DNA of 64,000 nucleotides, taken from Devosia soli (GTDB lineage: Bacteria > Pseudomonadota > Alphaproteobacteria > Rhizobiales > Devosiaceae). Below the pieces are notes generated by a model that was not told the origin of the DNA, did no database searches, and saw only the letters and a program-made list of their open reading frames with translations. Location of the stretch: positions 124,001 through 188,000 of the forward strand of contig NZ_LAJG01000005.1 of the NCBI RefSeq assembly GCF_000970455.1, given 5' to 3'. The position numbers and the translations under genes are program-made. The first letter of the stretch is position 1. Each line of letters opens with the position of its first letter. Shown here piece after piece: positions 27,101-36,060 of the stretch.

Positions 27101-27493
27101 ATGAGCCATTCGATTACCCTATCCAGCCCTAGAGATATCTACGCCCCTGCCAGCTATGAGCATGTGGCCCAAGCAGGCGATTTTGCTTATGTTGCCGGAC
27201 AGGTGTCGCGTGATGTCGCCGGTAACCTGGTTGGGCCGGGCAACGCCACCGAACAGGCGGCGCAGGTTTATCGCAACATCGACGCTATCTTGCGCCATAT
27301 CGGTGCGAAGCGCGACCAAGTTGTAAAAATCACCACCTATCTCGTGGACCCGGCCGATTCCGCCGCCGCTGCGGCACAAAGGAAGGCGTTCTTCGGTGCG
27401 CACCGCCCGCCCCATACCGGTCTGATCGTCGCGGCGCTGGGCGGACCCGAGGTCAAGCTCGAGGTTGAACTTGTCGTCTACACCCCGCGCTAG
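27101..27493 (+). CDS. RidA-family protein (enamine/imine deaminase)
   Basis: 130-residue member of the YjgF/YER057c/UK114 family. Members hydrolyse reactive enamines/imines such as 2-aminoacrylate released by PLP enzymes, and catabolic members act on pathway imines. Landmarks are 'FAYVAGQVSRD' (about 29-39), 'VVKITTYLVDP' and the C-terminal 'KLEVELVVYTPR'. The conserved substrate-binding arginine of canonical RidA ('.P.R..v' near 105) appears displaced ('HRPPHTGLI'), so it may belong to an Rid subgroup with other substrates. The ATG at 27101 has GGAG six bases upstream; an ORF extending further 5' is discarded. Confidence 0.87.
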   Translation: MSHSITLSSPRDIYAPASYEHVAQAGDFAYVAGQVSRDVAGNLVGPGNATEQAAQVYRNIDAILRHIGAKRDQVVKITTYLVDPADSAAAAAQRKAFFGAHRPPHTGLIVAALGGPEVKLEVELVVYTPR

Positions 27494-27496
27494 GCT

Positions 27497-29212
27497 TCAA
27501 CCCAGCGCGAGGGCCTCTGCGACACGGCCTGCGCCATAATCGCGCTCGGCCGCTGCGCGGGTGATCTTTTCCTCGCGCAGGTCGGCGGCCAAGGCGGCAA
27601 GCGGACGCTCGCCTGGATCGCCAAAGCCGCCACCGCCCAGCGTTTCGACGCGGATCACTTCGCCGGCTGCTAGGACCAGTCCGGAGGCTTTAGAATGCAG
27701 GTTTTCTTCCTGCGCCGTGCCCGGATTGCGCCGGATGCGCGTCACATTTGACGCCTTGCCTCCGGCCACACCAGGCGCCGGGATGATGTGGGCATCCGAG
27801 CGAGCGGAGAAGGTGGTGTTGTCCTCACGAATTCGGATCTGCCGGGCCATGCCCATACCGCCGCGGTGCAGCCCTGCCCCGCCGGAATCCGGCACGAGGC
27901 AATATTCGTCTAGCAATAGCGGATATTCGAGTTCCAGCGCTTCAGCCGGCAGATTGGTGGAATTGACCGTGTGCACATGGACGGCATCCATGCCGTCGCG
28001 GTCGGCAAAGGCGCCTGCCCCACCGCCCATGCTTTCGGGATAGACATAGGTCGCCTGGCGGCCTTCATGCCAGCCAGAGATGGAGACGGCCGATGTCGAG
28101 TCATTGCACGATGCCATGACCTTATCTTCTGGCATGGCTTGGTAGAGTGCGCCGAATACGGCGCCGCAAAGACGGTTTGAAGTCACAGCGCGACCGGCGA
28201 CAGCGGCGGGCGCCTTCGGGTTGACGATCGTGCCCGGCGGCGCGGAGATGCCGATGGGGTCGATAATCCCCTGATTGGGCATCAGGCCGGGATCAAGCAC
28301 CGCTTTGACGCAATAGTAGATCGAGGCTTTTAGGGCACTGTCCGGCAGGTTGATGGCGCCGCGCGCCTGCGGACCTGAACCGGCAAAATCGAAAGAGAGC
28401 TTGTCCCCTGCAATGGTCGCCGTGCAGACGATCGGCACCGGTTCGCCCGGAAACCCATCATCATCCATGGCGCGTTCGAAGCGATAGACGCCATCGGGCA
28501 AAGCGGCCACGCGATTGCGCAAGCGACGGCGCGTATAGGTCAGGATATCTTCGATGGCTTGCGACACCGCCGCCCAGCCCATGCGATCGACCAGTTGCAC
28601 CAGCATCGCACCGCCTCGAACATTGGTGCCGATCTGTGTCCGCAGGTCGAGCAGGCGCTCTTCGGGATCGCGCGTGTTGTGTGCGATGAGTTCGAGGAGA
28701 TCCTCGTCGATCTCACCGCCCCGCGCGATGCGGATGATCGGAAGGCGAATGCCCTCCTCAAAAATCGAACGGGATGTACCCGATGTCGATCCCGGCGTCT
28801 TGCCACCAACGTCGGCATGGTGCGCGATGTTGCCTGCGAAGAAGCGGACCTCGCCATCATGATGCACCGGCGTGATGATCGAGATGTCCGGCAAGTGACT
28901 GCCGCCTGCAAGATAGGGATCGTTGGCGATGAAAGCGTCGCCAGGCTTCATTGCCGATAAGGGATAGCGCGCCAGCATTGCTTCCACGGCACCGATCATG
29001 GCGCCGAGGTGAATGGGAATGTGGTCGGCCTGGGTGACAAGCCGTCCCTGGGCATCAAAGATCGCTGTCGAGCAATCGCGCCGTTCCTTGATGTTGGACG
29101 AGAATGACGAGCGAATGAGGATAGATCCCATATCCTCGGCGATAGCGAGCAACCGGTTGGAGAACACCTCCATCTGGATGGCATCGGCGATGTGATCGTT
29201 GTCCTGGCTCAT
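27497..29212 (-). CDS. hyuB: Hydantoinase B / oxoprolinase-family subunit
   Basis: 571-residue HyuB-type subunit. With HyuA it forms an ATP-dependent hydrolase for five-membered ring amides (5-oxoproline, N-methylhydantoin) or a related carboxylase. Landmarks are 'SSFSSNIKERRDCSTAIFD' near the start, 'PYLAGGSHLPDI' and 'GGGGFGDPGERP' at the C-terminus. The ATG overlaps the HyuA stop (ATGA), so the subunits are co-translated. It converges on RidA with only three bases between the stops. Confidence 0.93.
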   Translation of the reverse strand: MSQDNDHIADAIQMEVFSNRLLAIAEDMGSILIRSSFSSNIKERRDCSTAIFDAQGRLVTQADHIPIHLGAMIGAVEAMLARYPLSAMKPGDAFIANDPYLAGGSHLPDISIITPVHHDGEVRFFAGNIAHHADVGGKTPGSTSGTSRSIFEEGIRLPIIRIARGGEIDEDLLELIAHNTRDPEERLLDLRTQIGTNVRGGAMLVQLVDRMGWAAVSQAIEDILTYTRRRLRNRVAALPDGVYRFERAMDDDGFPGEPVPIVCTATIAGDKLSFDFAGSGPQARGAINLPDSALKASIYYCVKAVLDPGLMPNQGIIDPIGISAPPGTIVNPKAPAAVAGRAVTSNRLCGAVFGALYQAMPEDKVMASCNDSTSAVSISGWHEGRQATYVYPESMGGGAGAFADRDGMDAVHVHTVNSTNLPAEALELEYPLLLDEYCLVPDSGGAGLHRGGMGMARQIRIREDNTTFSARSDAHIIPAPGVAGGKASNVTRIRRNPGTAQEENLHSKASGLVLAAGEVIRVETLGGGGFGDPGERPLAALAADLREEKITRAAAERDYGAGRVAEALALG

Positions 29213-31254
29213 AGGTTCGTCTCCACGATCAGATTGCCCCAGCGGTCGGCGATAACAGTTTGTCCCGGCAGGATCAGGCTCGTCGCGCTCATCTCATTGA
29301 TGATGGCCGGGCCGGAAATCGGCACACCGGACGGCAAGTCGCCACGATGATAGATGGGTGTCTCGAGCCAGCCACGAGTGGCATCATAATAGACAGGCCG
29401 CGAGCCGGTCCGAGCGGCCTCAAGACTGTTTCCGCCTTGCACTTCAGCCTGCGGCGCCTTTTCGACCGCACCGATCGCCTGCACGCGGGCCGAGACGAAC
29501 TGGATCGCCCGGTGCCTGATATCGTAGCCATATTCCTTGACGTGGGCGGCGTGGAACCGCTCCTCGAGCTCCTTGAGATTGCCGGCGCCGAGGCCGCTGC
29601 AATCGACCTTGACCTCAAAATTCTGGCCACGATAGCGGGCGTCGAGCACGCGATTGAAGCGGCGGTCACCGCTGGCGACGCCGTCATTGTCGAGCCAGGC
29701 TGCACCCTCGGCCTCCATGGCGTCGAAAAGGTCGAGCACATGGGCCCAGTTCTCTGCGGTGCAATCCGAGAAGAAACTGCGCACATAGTCAGAGCTGAGA
29801 TCAGTCAGGAGCATGCCGCGGGCACAGAGCGTGCCCGGCTCGCGGGGAATGAGAATACGCGGCAGGCCGCATTCGACCGCGACTTCCGCCGCATGAAGCG
29901 GTCCAGCGCCGCCGAATGCGCAGAGGGCAAAATCGCCCATGGCGTAGCCTTTTTCCACCGACACCGACCGGATCGCGCGGCTCATATTGGCATTGGCGAT
30001 CTGGATGATGCCGAGGGCGGCAGCTTCAAGCGAAATGCCAAGCGGCTCGGCAATAGCCTCGCGAATGACCCGGCGTGCCGCGTCGAGATCGATCTGCATG
30101 CGCCCCCCCAAGAGGGTCGTCGCGTCCAATCGGCCTAGGCACAAGTTGGCATCGGTAATCGTGGGCTCGGTGCCACCGCGCCCATAGGCGACAGGACCCG
30201 GCGCTGCGCCAGCCGATCGTGGACCGACCTTCATCGAACCAGCATCATCGATCGCGGCAATGGAGCCGCCCCCGGCCCCGATGACGTGAATGTCGAGCAT
30301 CGGCGTCTTGACGGGATAGCCAGCGACGAGCCGCGCACTGGTAAAAAGCGGTGTGCAATTGTCGATGAGGGAAACGTCGGTCGAGGTGCCGCCGACATCG
30401 AAGGTGATGAGATTGGGCAGTCCCGCCACGCGCCCGATCTCTGCTGCGCCCACCACACCGGCTGCCGGCCCGGATACGCAGGTGCGCACCGGGCTCGCAT
30501 AGACCGTGTCTATCGACATCAGCCCGCCATTCGAATGGATCGTATAAGGCGCGGCGGGAATGCCGACATCGGCGACGCGCTTGCGGAAGCGCTGCAGATA
30601 GCTGCCCATGCGCGGCCCAACAAAGGCATTGACCGCGACCGTCGACATGCGCTCGAACTCGCGGAATTCCGGCAGGATTTCCGAGGAAAGGCTCACATAG
30701 GCATCGGGCAGAAGCTCGCGCACAACCTCCTTGGCACGCGCCTCGTGCTCCGGCCGGCGATAAGAATGGAGGAAGCAGATGGCAACGCTTTCGACACCGA
30801 TAGCCGCCAATCTGGCGACTGCTTCACGTAGCGAGTCTTCGTCGATTTCCTGCAGCACTTCGCCATCCGGTCCAATCCGCTCGAGCACCTCGACGCGGCG
30901 GTCGCGTGGGATCAGAACGGGTGGCTTCTCAACGCGATAGTCGTAGATCGACGGCCGCGCTTGCCGGCCGAGTTCAAGCACATCGCGAAATCCCTTGGTC
31001 GTCACAAGCCCGGTCCGCGCGCCGCGCCGCTCGATGACGATATTGGTCGCAACAGTCGTGCCATGCGCCAGATAGATTACGTCCGAAGGCGCAAAACCCA
31101 GCTCGCCGAGCATATCTCGCAAGCCATTTTCGATAGCCTCGGACGGATCGTGCGGTGTCGAGGGTGTCTTGAAGAAATGGACATCGCCCGAACGGTCATC
31201 GAGTAAGGTGAAGTCCGTGAACGTGCCGCCGACGTCGACGCCAATGCGATACAT
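29209..31254 (-). CDS. hyuA: Hydantoinase A / oxoprolinase-family ATP-binding subunit
   Basis: 681-residue HyuA-type subunit with the actin/ASKHA-like ATP-binding fold. Landmarks are 'IGVDVGGTFTDFTLLDD' at the N-terminus, 'YLAHGTTVATNIVIERRGA' (about 62-80), 'TFDVGGTSTDVSLID' (about 288-302) and 'ALCAFGGAGPLHA'. It couples ATP hydrolysis to ring opening with HyuB. Full length for the separate-subunit type. There is no clear Shine-Dalgarno before the ATG at 31254. The promoter gap of 92 bases upstream holds a GntR-like dyad. Confidence 0.93.
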   Translation of the reverse strand: MYRIGVDVGGTFTDFTLLDDRSGDVHFFKTPSTPHDPSEAIENGLRDMLGELGFAPSDVIYLAHGTTVATNIVIERRGARTGLVTTKGFRDVLELGRQARPSIYDYRVEKPPVLIPRDRRVEVLERIGPDGEVLQEIDEDSLREAVARLAAIGVESVAICFLHSYRRPEHEARAKEVVRELLPDAYVSLSSEILPEFREFERMSTVAVNAFVGPRMGSYLQRFRKRVADVGIPAAPYTIHSNGGLMSIDTVYASPVRTCVSGPAAGVVGAAEIGRVAGLPNLITFDVGGTSTDVSLIDNCTPLFTSARLVAGYPVKTPMLDIHVIGAGGGSIAAIDDAGSMKVGPRSAGAAPGPVAYGRGGTEPTITDANLCLGRLDATTLLGGRMQIDLDAARRVIREAIAEPLGISLEAAALGIIQIANANMSRAIRSVSVEKGYAMGDFALCAFGGAGPLHAAEVAVECGLPRILIPREPGTLCARGMLLTDLSSDYVRSFFSDCTAENWAHVLDLFDAMEAEGAAWLDNDGVASGDRRFNRVLDARYRGQNFEVKVDCSGLGAGNLKELEERFHAAHVKEYGYDIRHRAIQFVSARVQAIGAVEKAPQAEVQGGNSLEAARTGSRPVYYDATRGWLETPIYHRGDLPSGVPISGPAIINEMSATSLILPGQTVIADRWGNLIVETNL

Positions 31255-31296
31255 GTATGGAAAAACCAGGTTGAGAAGAGGCCATCTATCCCGACC

Positions 31297-31314
31297 TTGT
31301 CATACAGTATACAA
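31297..31314 (-). promoter_or_regulatory. GntR-like dyad upstream of hyuA
   Basis: Read on the minus strand the site begins TTGTATAC and ends GACAA, with TTGT/ACAA ends like the site at 27046-27064. Within it CTGTATGACAA differs at one base from the TNGTNNNACNA consensus. It lies 43-60 bases upstream of the hyuA start, overlapping any promoter there. Confidence 0.5.
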
Positions 31315-31346
31315 TCGATCAACCGACTTTCTGGCGGGCCACTGCC

Positions 31347-32054
31347 CTAGCGGCTGATGGAAACGTCGCCAGTTTTCTTGCGCGCGATCAAGAGCATGTG
31401 GTCTTCCAACGCCTCCTGGATGGCTTTGAACGGCGTCGATGGCTTGGCAACCTGATCCACGATCCAGTCTCGGAACTGCTCATGCTGCCGAGCGCTTGCC
31501 TCGAGGTCTTCATCGCGGAAGCGCTCGAAATTGAAGATGATGAGGACATGCCGTGCGATCGTATCCCAAAGCGTACCGACGATCGGATTGTGCGCGGCCT
31601 GACGGATCGCGCGGTGAAATTCGAGATCGGCAATCAGCGAGTTGCGCAGACTGCCGCCTTTGGCCGATGCGATCATCAATTCGATCGGCGGTTGCAGAAC
31701 CGCTGGGCTACCCTGCCCCTTGCGCCAATTCTCGATGGCATCACGCAGCATGAACGTCTCTAGGCTGAGGCGCACTTCCATGATCTGCTGGGTAATGCCT
31801 GGTTCGAAGGCAGCGACGCGATAACCCTTGTGACCACCGCCACTGATGATGCCCTGTGCGTGAAGAACTTTCAGAGCTTCACGGATGGGAACGCGGCTGA
31901 CTCCGAGTTTTTCGACGAGCGTCGTCTCGACAATCCTCTCATTGGGCATAATGATCCGGGTCGCAATAGCCTCCGCGATCGTATCGGCAACGCTCTCGGA
32001 CAGCGAAATCCGCTTGGGTTGCGGCAATTCGACAAGACTAGCTTCGCCGGGCAT
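31347..32054 (-). CDS. GntR-family transcriptional regulator (FCD type)
   Basis: 235-residue regulator. The winged helix-turn-helix occupies about residues 20-80 ('MPNERIVETTLVEKLGVSRV', 'PIREALKVLHAQGIISGG'), followed by an FCD-type helical ligand domain ('LEFHRAIRQAAHNP'). It sits beside hyuAB, oriented the same way, and a matching TTGTAT..TTGTAA site lies in its own upstream region. It probably represses itself, hyuAB and the SDR/RidA unit until a ring-amide or its carboxylate product appears. It is distinct from the GntR at 5033-5710. Confidence 0.9.
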   Translation of the reverse strand: MPGEASLVELPQPKRISLSESVADTIAEAIATRIIMPNERIVETTLVEKLGVSRVPIREALKVLHAQGIISGGGHKGYRVAAFEPGITQQIMEVRLSLETFMLRDAIENWRKGQGSPAVLQPPIELMIASAKGGSLRNSLIADLEFHRAIRQAAHNPIVGTLWDTIARHVLIIFNFERFRDEDLEASARQHEQFRDWIVDQVAKPSTPFKAIQEALEDHMLLIARKKTGDVSISR

Positions 32055-32144
32055 CTGGGTCTTTACCTCGCTCGCCGGGGGCAGTTCCTAGCCCTCTACG
32101 CAAAGGCGCTTCTAACACCCGACCTAAGTCGCGACAACATTGGG

Positions 32145-32158
32145 TTACAATTATACAA
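32145..32158 (-). promoter_or_regulatory. Candidate autoregulatory GntR site
   Basis: On the minus strand this reads TTGTATAATTGTAA, matching 12 of 14 bases of the start of the 27046 site (TTGTATGCTTGTAA). It lies 91-104 bases upstream of the gntR ATG. It is a direct-repeat rather than a perfect dyad arrangement, so confidence is moderate. Confidence 0.4.
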
Positions 32159-32174
32159 TCTCTGAGACAGCTGC

Positions 32175-33113
32175 TTAGGCAGGACCAAAGTCGTCGGCGT
32201 AGATTCCGAGCTCCAGCACACCGTCCGGCGAAATTCTGCCGCGATACATGCCTTCTGTATTATGGACGAGCGACACCGAACCGGCAGCATCAATGGCAAT
32301 CAGCCCCGCGCCTGCGCCGTCGTCTTTGAGTTGGTTGATCGCATGCTTCGTTGCCTCGTCGAGCGAAACACCGAGGTAGGCTATGCGCGCCGCGATGTCA
32401 TGGGACGTACATCGACGGATAAAATATTCGCCGAGGCCGGTGCATGATACGGCCACCACGCCGTTCTGCGCATAGGTCCCGGCGCCGATAATCGGTGTAT
32501 CACCGACGCGGCCCGCTCGCTTGTAGGTGTAACCGCCGGTTGATGTCGCTGCCGCAAGATTGCCGAAATCATCCAGCGCGACGGCGCCAACCGTGCCGTG
32601 CTTCTCCGCTTCGGTGCGCGCACGTGTGAGTTTCCCGGCGCGCTCATCGTCCGCCCTTTGCCAGTGTTGTTGGCGAAGTGGCGTCGTGAAGTAACCCTGC
32701 CCGACTATGTCGAGCCCTTGCTGTCGGGCGAAGTCATCCGCACCAGCGCCTGAAAGCAGAAGGCACGAGCCATCATCAAGAATCCGGCGCGCTGCAAGTA
32801 TGGGATTGCGGATGTGGCGAGCCGAAGCGATGGCACCCGCTGCACCCGTGCGACCATCCATGATCGCGGCATCGAGCTCGTGCTCCTGTCGTTCGTTTAA
32901 GACGGCGCCATGTCCGGCGTTGAAGCTCGGATGATTTTCGAGCGCGACGACCGCAGCCTCGACTGCATCTAATGCCAGCCCACCCTTTCCGAGCACCTCC
33001 CATCCTGCAACAAGCGAGCTTCGCAGCCCGTCGCGCGCCGCACGATAAGCCTCATCGGTCATCGAACCGCGCGGGATCGTTCCGGCGCCGCCGTGGATAG
33101 CCAGTGTCGCCAA
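32175..33113 (-). CDS. Isoaspartyl peptidase / L-asparaginase (T2 family)
   Basis: Ntn-hydrolase of the plant-type asparaginase/IaaA family. It hydrolyses L-asparagine and beta-aspartyl peptides and self-cleaves before a threonine, seen here in 'EKHGTVGAVALDDFGNLA'. 'LAIHGGAGTIPRG' marks the start of the mature fold. The TTG at 33113 is preferred (312 residues, GAGGGG nine bases upstream, typical family length); a TTG at 33164 would add 17 residues of arginine-rich sequence not seen in the family. It adds another amide-bond hydrolase to the cluster. Confidence 0.87.
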   Translation of the reverse strand: MATLAIHGGAGTIPRGSMTDEAYRAARDGLRSSLVAGWEVLGKGGLALDAVEAAVVALENHPSFNAGHGAVLNERQEHELDAAIMDGRTGAAGAIASARHIRNPILAARRILDDGSCLLLSGAGADDFARQQGLDIVGQGYFTTPLRQQHWQRADDERAGKLTRARTEAEKHGTVGAVALDDFGNLAAATSTGGYTYKRAGRVGDTPIIGAGTYAQNGVVAVSCTGLGEYFIRRCTSHDIAARIAYLGVSLDEATKHAINQLKDDGAGAGLIAIDAAGSVSLVHNTEGMYRGRISPDGVLELGIYADDFGPA

Positions 33114-33230
33114 TTGATCGGTCCCCTCTAGATTGCCGCTTGATCGGCGCCGCCTTGTGGTCAACCCTGAAGCGAGTTGCGCCGGGGGTCAATCGGTGAC
33201 CCACCGCAGGATCGCGTCAGGACGTTGGCT

Positions 33231-33932
33231 GTGAAAATTTCCGACATGAATTGGTTTGCCGTTGAAGATTATCTGCGCCACGACGATCGAGCGATAATAC
33301 CGCTCGGCTCGACTGAACAGCACGCCTATCTGTCGAATAGCGTTGATTCGATCCTCGCAGAGAAGGTGGCTGTCGAGGCTGCGGAGACGACCGGTGTCCT
33401 GGTCTTTCCCGTTCTTGCCTATGGCATCACTCCCTATTTCACGGCCTATCCCGGCAGCGTCTCCCTGCGCCTTGAAACCTATGGCCGGATCATCACCGAT
33501 GTCCTCGACAGCCTTGCCGGACAGGGCTTTCGGCGCTTCCTGTTCGTCAATGGCCACGGCGGCAACAGCCCGGGCCAGACGACGGCGCTCGAATGGCTGA
33601 ATAGTCATGCCGATTGCCGGGTGCGCTGGCATAATTGGTGGAATGCGCCCAAAACCTTCGCAAAGGTTCAAGCGATCGATCCCGTCGCGAGCCACGCCTC
33701 CTGGATGGAAAATTTCCCGTGGACGCGACTGCCCAATATCGGCATGCCCAGCGAACAAAAACCGATGAGTGATCTCGACAGACTCAAGACCATGGGGAGC
33801 CCGGCCGTGAAAGACTATCTCGGCGACGGCAATTTCGGCGGCTTTTACCAGCGCGCAGACGAAGACATGCATGCCATCTGGGATGTTGCGATCGAAGAAA
33901 CGCGCAGCTTGATCGAAAACGACTGGAGTTAA
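33231..33932 (+). CDS. Creatininase-family amidohydrolase
   Basis: 233-residue metal-dependent creatininase/MftE-type enzyme. Metal ligands are suggested by 'PLGSTEQHAYLS' (E, H) near residue 25, 'LRLETYGRII' and the signature 'FVNGHGGN' (about 106-113). Members open the creatinine ring or hydrolyse other cyclic or formyl amides. The start chosen is GTG at 33231, with AGGA eight bases upstream; a TTG at 33177 would add unlike sequence. It leads a two-gene unit with an SDR. Substrate likely a ring amide but not necessarily creatinine. Confidence 0.87.
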   Translation: MKISDMNWFAVEDYLRHDDRAIIPLGSTEQHAYLSNSVDSILAEKVAVEAAETTGVLVFPVLAYGITPYFTAYPGSVSLRLETYGRIITDVLDSLAGQGFRRFLFVNGHGGNSPGQTTALEWLNSHADCRVRWHNWWNAPKTFAKVQAIDPVASHASWMENFPWTRLPNIGMPSEQKPMSDLDRLKTMGSPAVKDYLGDGNFGGFYQRADEDMHAIWDVAIEETRSLIENDWS

Positions 33933-33936
33933 GTCG

Positions 33937-34692
33937 GTGTCCGTTTCATTCGATTTTTCCGGCAAATCCGTCATCGTCACCGGGGCCGCGCAGGGTATTG
34001 GGCGGCAGATCGCGCAGAGCTTTTTCGATGCTGGTGCAAGGGTGGCGGCTTTCGACATCGATCGCGCCGGGATGGCAGCGCTCGAGAATTCCGCGCTTCT
34101 TGTCGATGTCGATCTTTCCGACCAGCAAGCGGTCGCCACGGCGGTTGAGACTGTCGTTGCCAAATTCGGTGGTATCGACATTCTTGTCACGGCGGCGGGG
34201 GGCGTCAGGGGTCAGGTGGGCGGCCCGATCGAGGCCGTGACGCAAGAAAACTGGCAGCGGCTGTTCGCTGCCAATGTCGAAAGCGCGCTTTGGTGCGCGC
34301 AGGCTGTCGCTCCGCACATGAAGAGGAGGAGCGCTGGGCGGATCGTCACGATTTCATCGGGCGCGGGTCTCCGTCCGAGCCTGACTGGCATTCAGGCTTA
34401 TTCCGCTGCCAAGCACGCCCTGGTCGGCTTGACCAAGCAGCTTGCACTCGAACTCGGCCCTTCCGGCATCACCGTGAACAGCGTAGCGCCGGGATTTGTC
34501 CTTTCCAATCCTAACACCCAGCGACAATGGGATAGCTATTCGGCTGACCAACAAGATCGACTCGTTGCTTCGACCTTCATGCGGCGCCTTGGCACGCCAG
34601 AGGACATTGCCGCGGCAGCGCTCTTTCTAGCTTCAGAGGAAACATCCTGGATTTCCGGACAGATTCTTAGCGTCGACGGTGGCCGTGCCTAA
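33937..34692 (+). CDS. SDR-family oxidoreductase
   Basis: 251-residue classical SDR: TGAAQGIG (about 14-21), D after strand 2 ('VAAFDIDRAG'), 'VTAAGGVRG', the catalytic serine in 'VTISSGAG', Y/K in 'QAYSAAKHAL', and the ending 'ISGQILSVDGGRA'. The start is GTG at 33937, four bases after the creatininase stop, with GGAG upstream. It is the third SDR in this module. It probably oxidises a product downstream of amide-ring opening. Confidence 0.87.
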   Translation: MSVSFDFSGKSVIVTGAAQGIGRQIAQSFFDAGARVAAFDIDRAGMAALENSALLVDVDLSDQQAVATAVETVVAKFGGIDILVTAAGGVRGQVGGPIEAVTQENWQRLFAANVESALWCAQAVAPHMKRRSAGRIVTISSGAGLRPSLTGIQAYSAAKHALVGLTKQLALELGPSGITVNSVAPGFVLSNPNTQRQWDSYSADQQDRLVASTFMRRLGTPEDIAAAALFLASEETSWISGQILSVDGGRA

Positions 34693-34707
34693 CCCTGAAT
34701 TTTTAGC

Positions 34708-36060
34708 CTAGCGCTCGACACCCAGTCTCGACATCTTTTCGCTCAGGGTTCGACGCGGCACCTGCAGTGCCTCCGCCGCGGCAGCGATAGAATTGTTATG
34801 GCGCGTCAATTCGGCCTCGATCAGACGCCGTTCGTAGGCGGCCACACGTTCGGCTAGCCCACCCTGGACAGCAGGCGCATCGGCCACATCGAGACCGATG
34901 ATCGCTTTGAGCGACCGGCCGGTCGCATCGAGGCCAATGGCAAAGCGATCCGCCGCGGCCTTCAACTCGCGCACATTGCCGGGCCATCTATGATGCAGCA
35001 GGGCCTGGATGTCAGCGGGATGCAGGGTTGGAACCGGACGACCGAAACGCTTGGCCGCCTCCCCAAGGAAATGGTGGAAGAGGAAAACGCAGTCGTCTCC
35101 GCGATCACGCAGTGGCGCGAGAGGCAACGTAGCGAGGTTGAGCCTATAATAGAGATCCGCGCGGAATCGGCCCTCGCGGCTTTCCTTGGCAAGATCAACT
35201 TTCGAGGCCGCAATAATGCGAAGGTCGAGCGGAATTTGCTTGTTGGAGCCCACACGCTCCACTACGCGCTCCTGGATGACGCGCAGGACTTTGGCTTGAG
35301 CCAGGAGCGGCATGGACTCGATTTCATCGAGCAGGAGCGTTCCGCCATTGGCATATTCGAACTTGCCGATGCGCTGCGCACCCGCACCCGTAAAGGCACC
35401 TGCCTCGTGGCCGAAGAGTTCGCTTTCGATCAAATCGGCCGGAATGGCAGCACAATTGACCGCGACGAATGCGCCTTTGGCGCGCGGCGAAAAATCATGA
35501 AGGCAACGGGCAACGACCTCCTTTCCCGTTCCGGTTTCACCCAAAATGATCAGGTCTGTGGGAATATGAGCCAGTTCAAGGACTGCTTGCCGAAGCCGCT
35601 CCATCGGGGGCGAATTGCCGACCAGCCGATTGGCCAGTTCGGCCTCACCGCCATCCAGGCGTCTCCGCAAACTGGCAATTTCGCGTTTGAGAGCAGACTG
35701 CTCAGCGGCCTTCTTCAAGCTTGAGACGAGTTCATCCGGCACATAGGGCTTCTGGATGAAGTCGAAGGCACCCTGCCGCATTGCTTCCACGGCCATTGGC
35801 ACATCGCCGTGGCCAGTGATCAGAATGACTTCCGCCGGCACGGTTCGCTCTCGCACCTTGCGCAACAGATCGAGACCCGACAGGCCGGGCATGCGTACGT
35901 CACTCAGGATGACATGAGGCTTGACCTCGTCGAGCCGGGCGAGCGCCGAGCTGGCGTCGGTCGCGACGTGCGTTTCAAACCCTGATAACCGCAGCCATTG
36001 TTCGAGCGCAGTGCGGATCATTTCCTCATCGTCGACGATAAGCACGCTTTGGTCAGGCAA
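34708..36060 (-). CDS. Sigma-54-dependent response regulator, DctD-like
   Basis: About 450 residues. An N-terminal receiver domain (phospho-acceptor D in 'HVILSDVRMPGLSG') is followed by an AAA+ sigma-54 activation domain with Walker A 'GETGTGKEV', GAFTGA loop ('EAGAFTGAGAQRIG') and Walker B 'TLLLDEI'. A Fis-type helix-turn-helix closes it ('NNSIAAAAEALQVPRRTLSE'). It activates RNA polymerase-sigma-54 when phosphorylated. The start is uncertain: TTG at 36060 overlaps the kinase stop; TTG at 36084 is possible but lacks a ribosome site. Partner kinase is immediately upstream. The predicted target is the tctC promoter. Confidence 0.9.
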   Translation of the reverse strand: MPDQSVLIVDDEEMIRTALEQWLRLSGFETHVATDASSALARLDEVKPHVILSDVRMPGLSGLDLLRKVRERTVPAEVILITGHGDVPMAVEAMRQGAFDFIQKPYVPDELVSSLKKAAEQSALKREIASLRRRLDGGEAELANRLVGNSPPMERLRQAVLELAHIPTDLIILGETGTGKEVVARCLHDFSPRAKGAFVAVNCAAIPADLIESELFGHEAGAFTGAGAQRIGKFEYANGGTLLLDEIESMPLLAQAKVLRVIQERVVERVGSNKQIPLDLRIIAASKVDLAKESREGRFRADLYYRLNLATLPLAPLRDRGDDCVFLFHHFLGEAAKRFGRPVPTLHPADIQALLHHRWPGNVRELKAAADRFAIGLDATGRSLKAIIGLDVADAPAVQGGLAERVAAYERRLIEAELTRHNNSIAAAAEALQVPRRTLSEKMSRLGVER

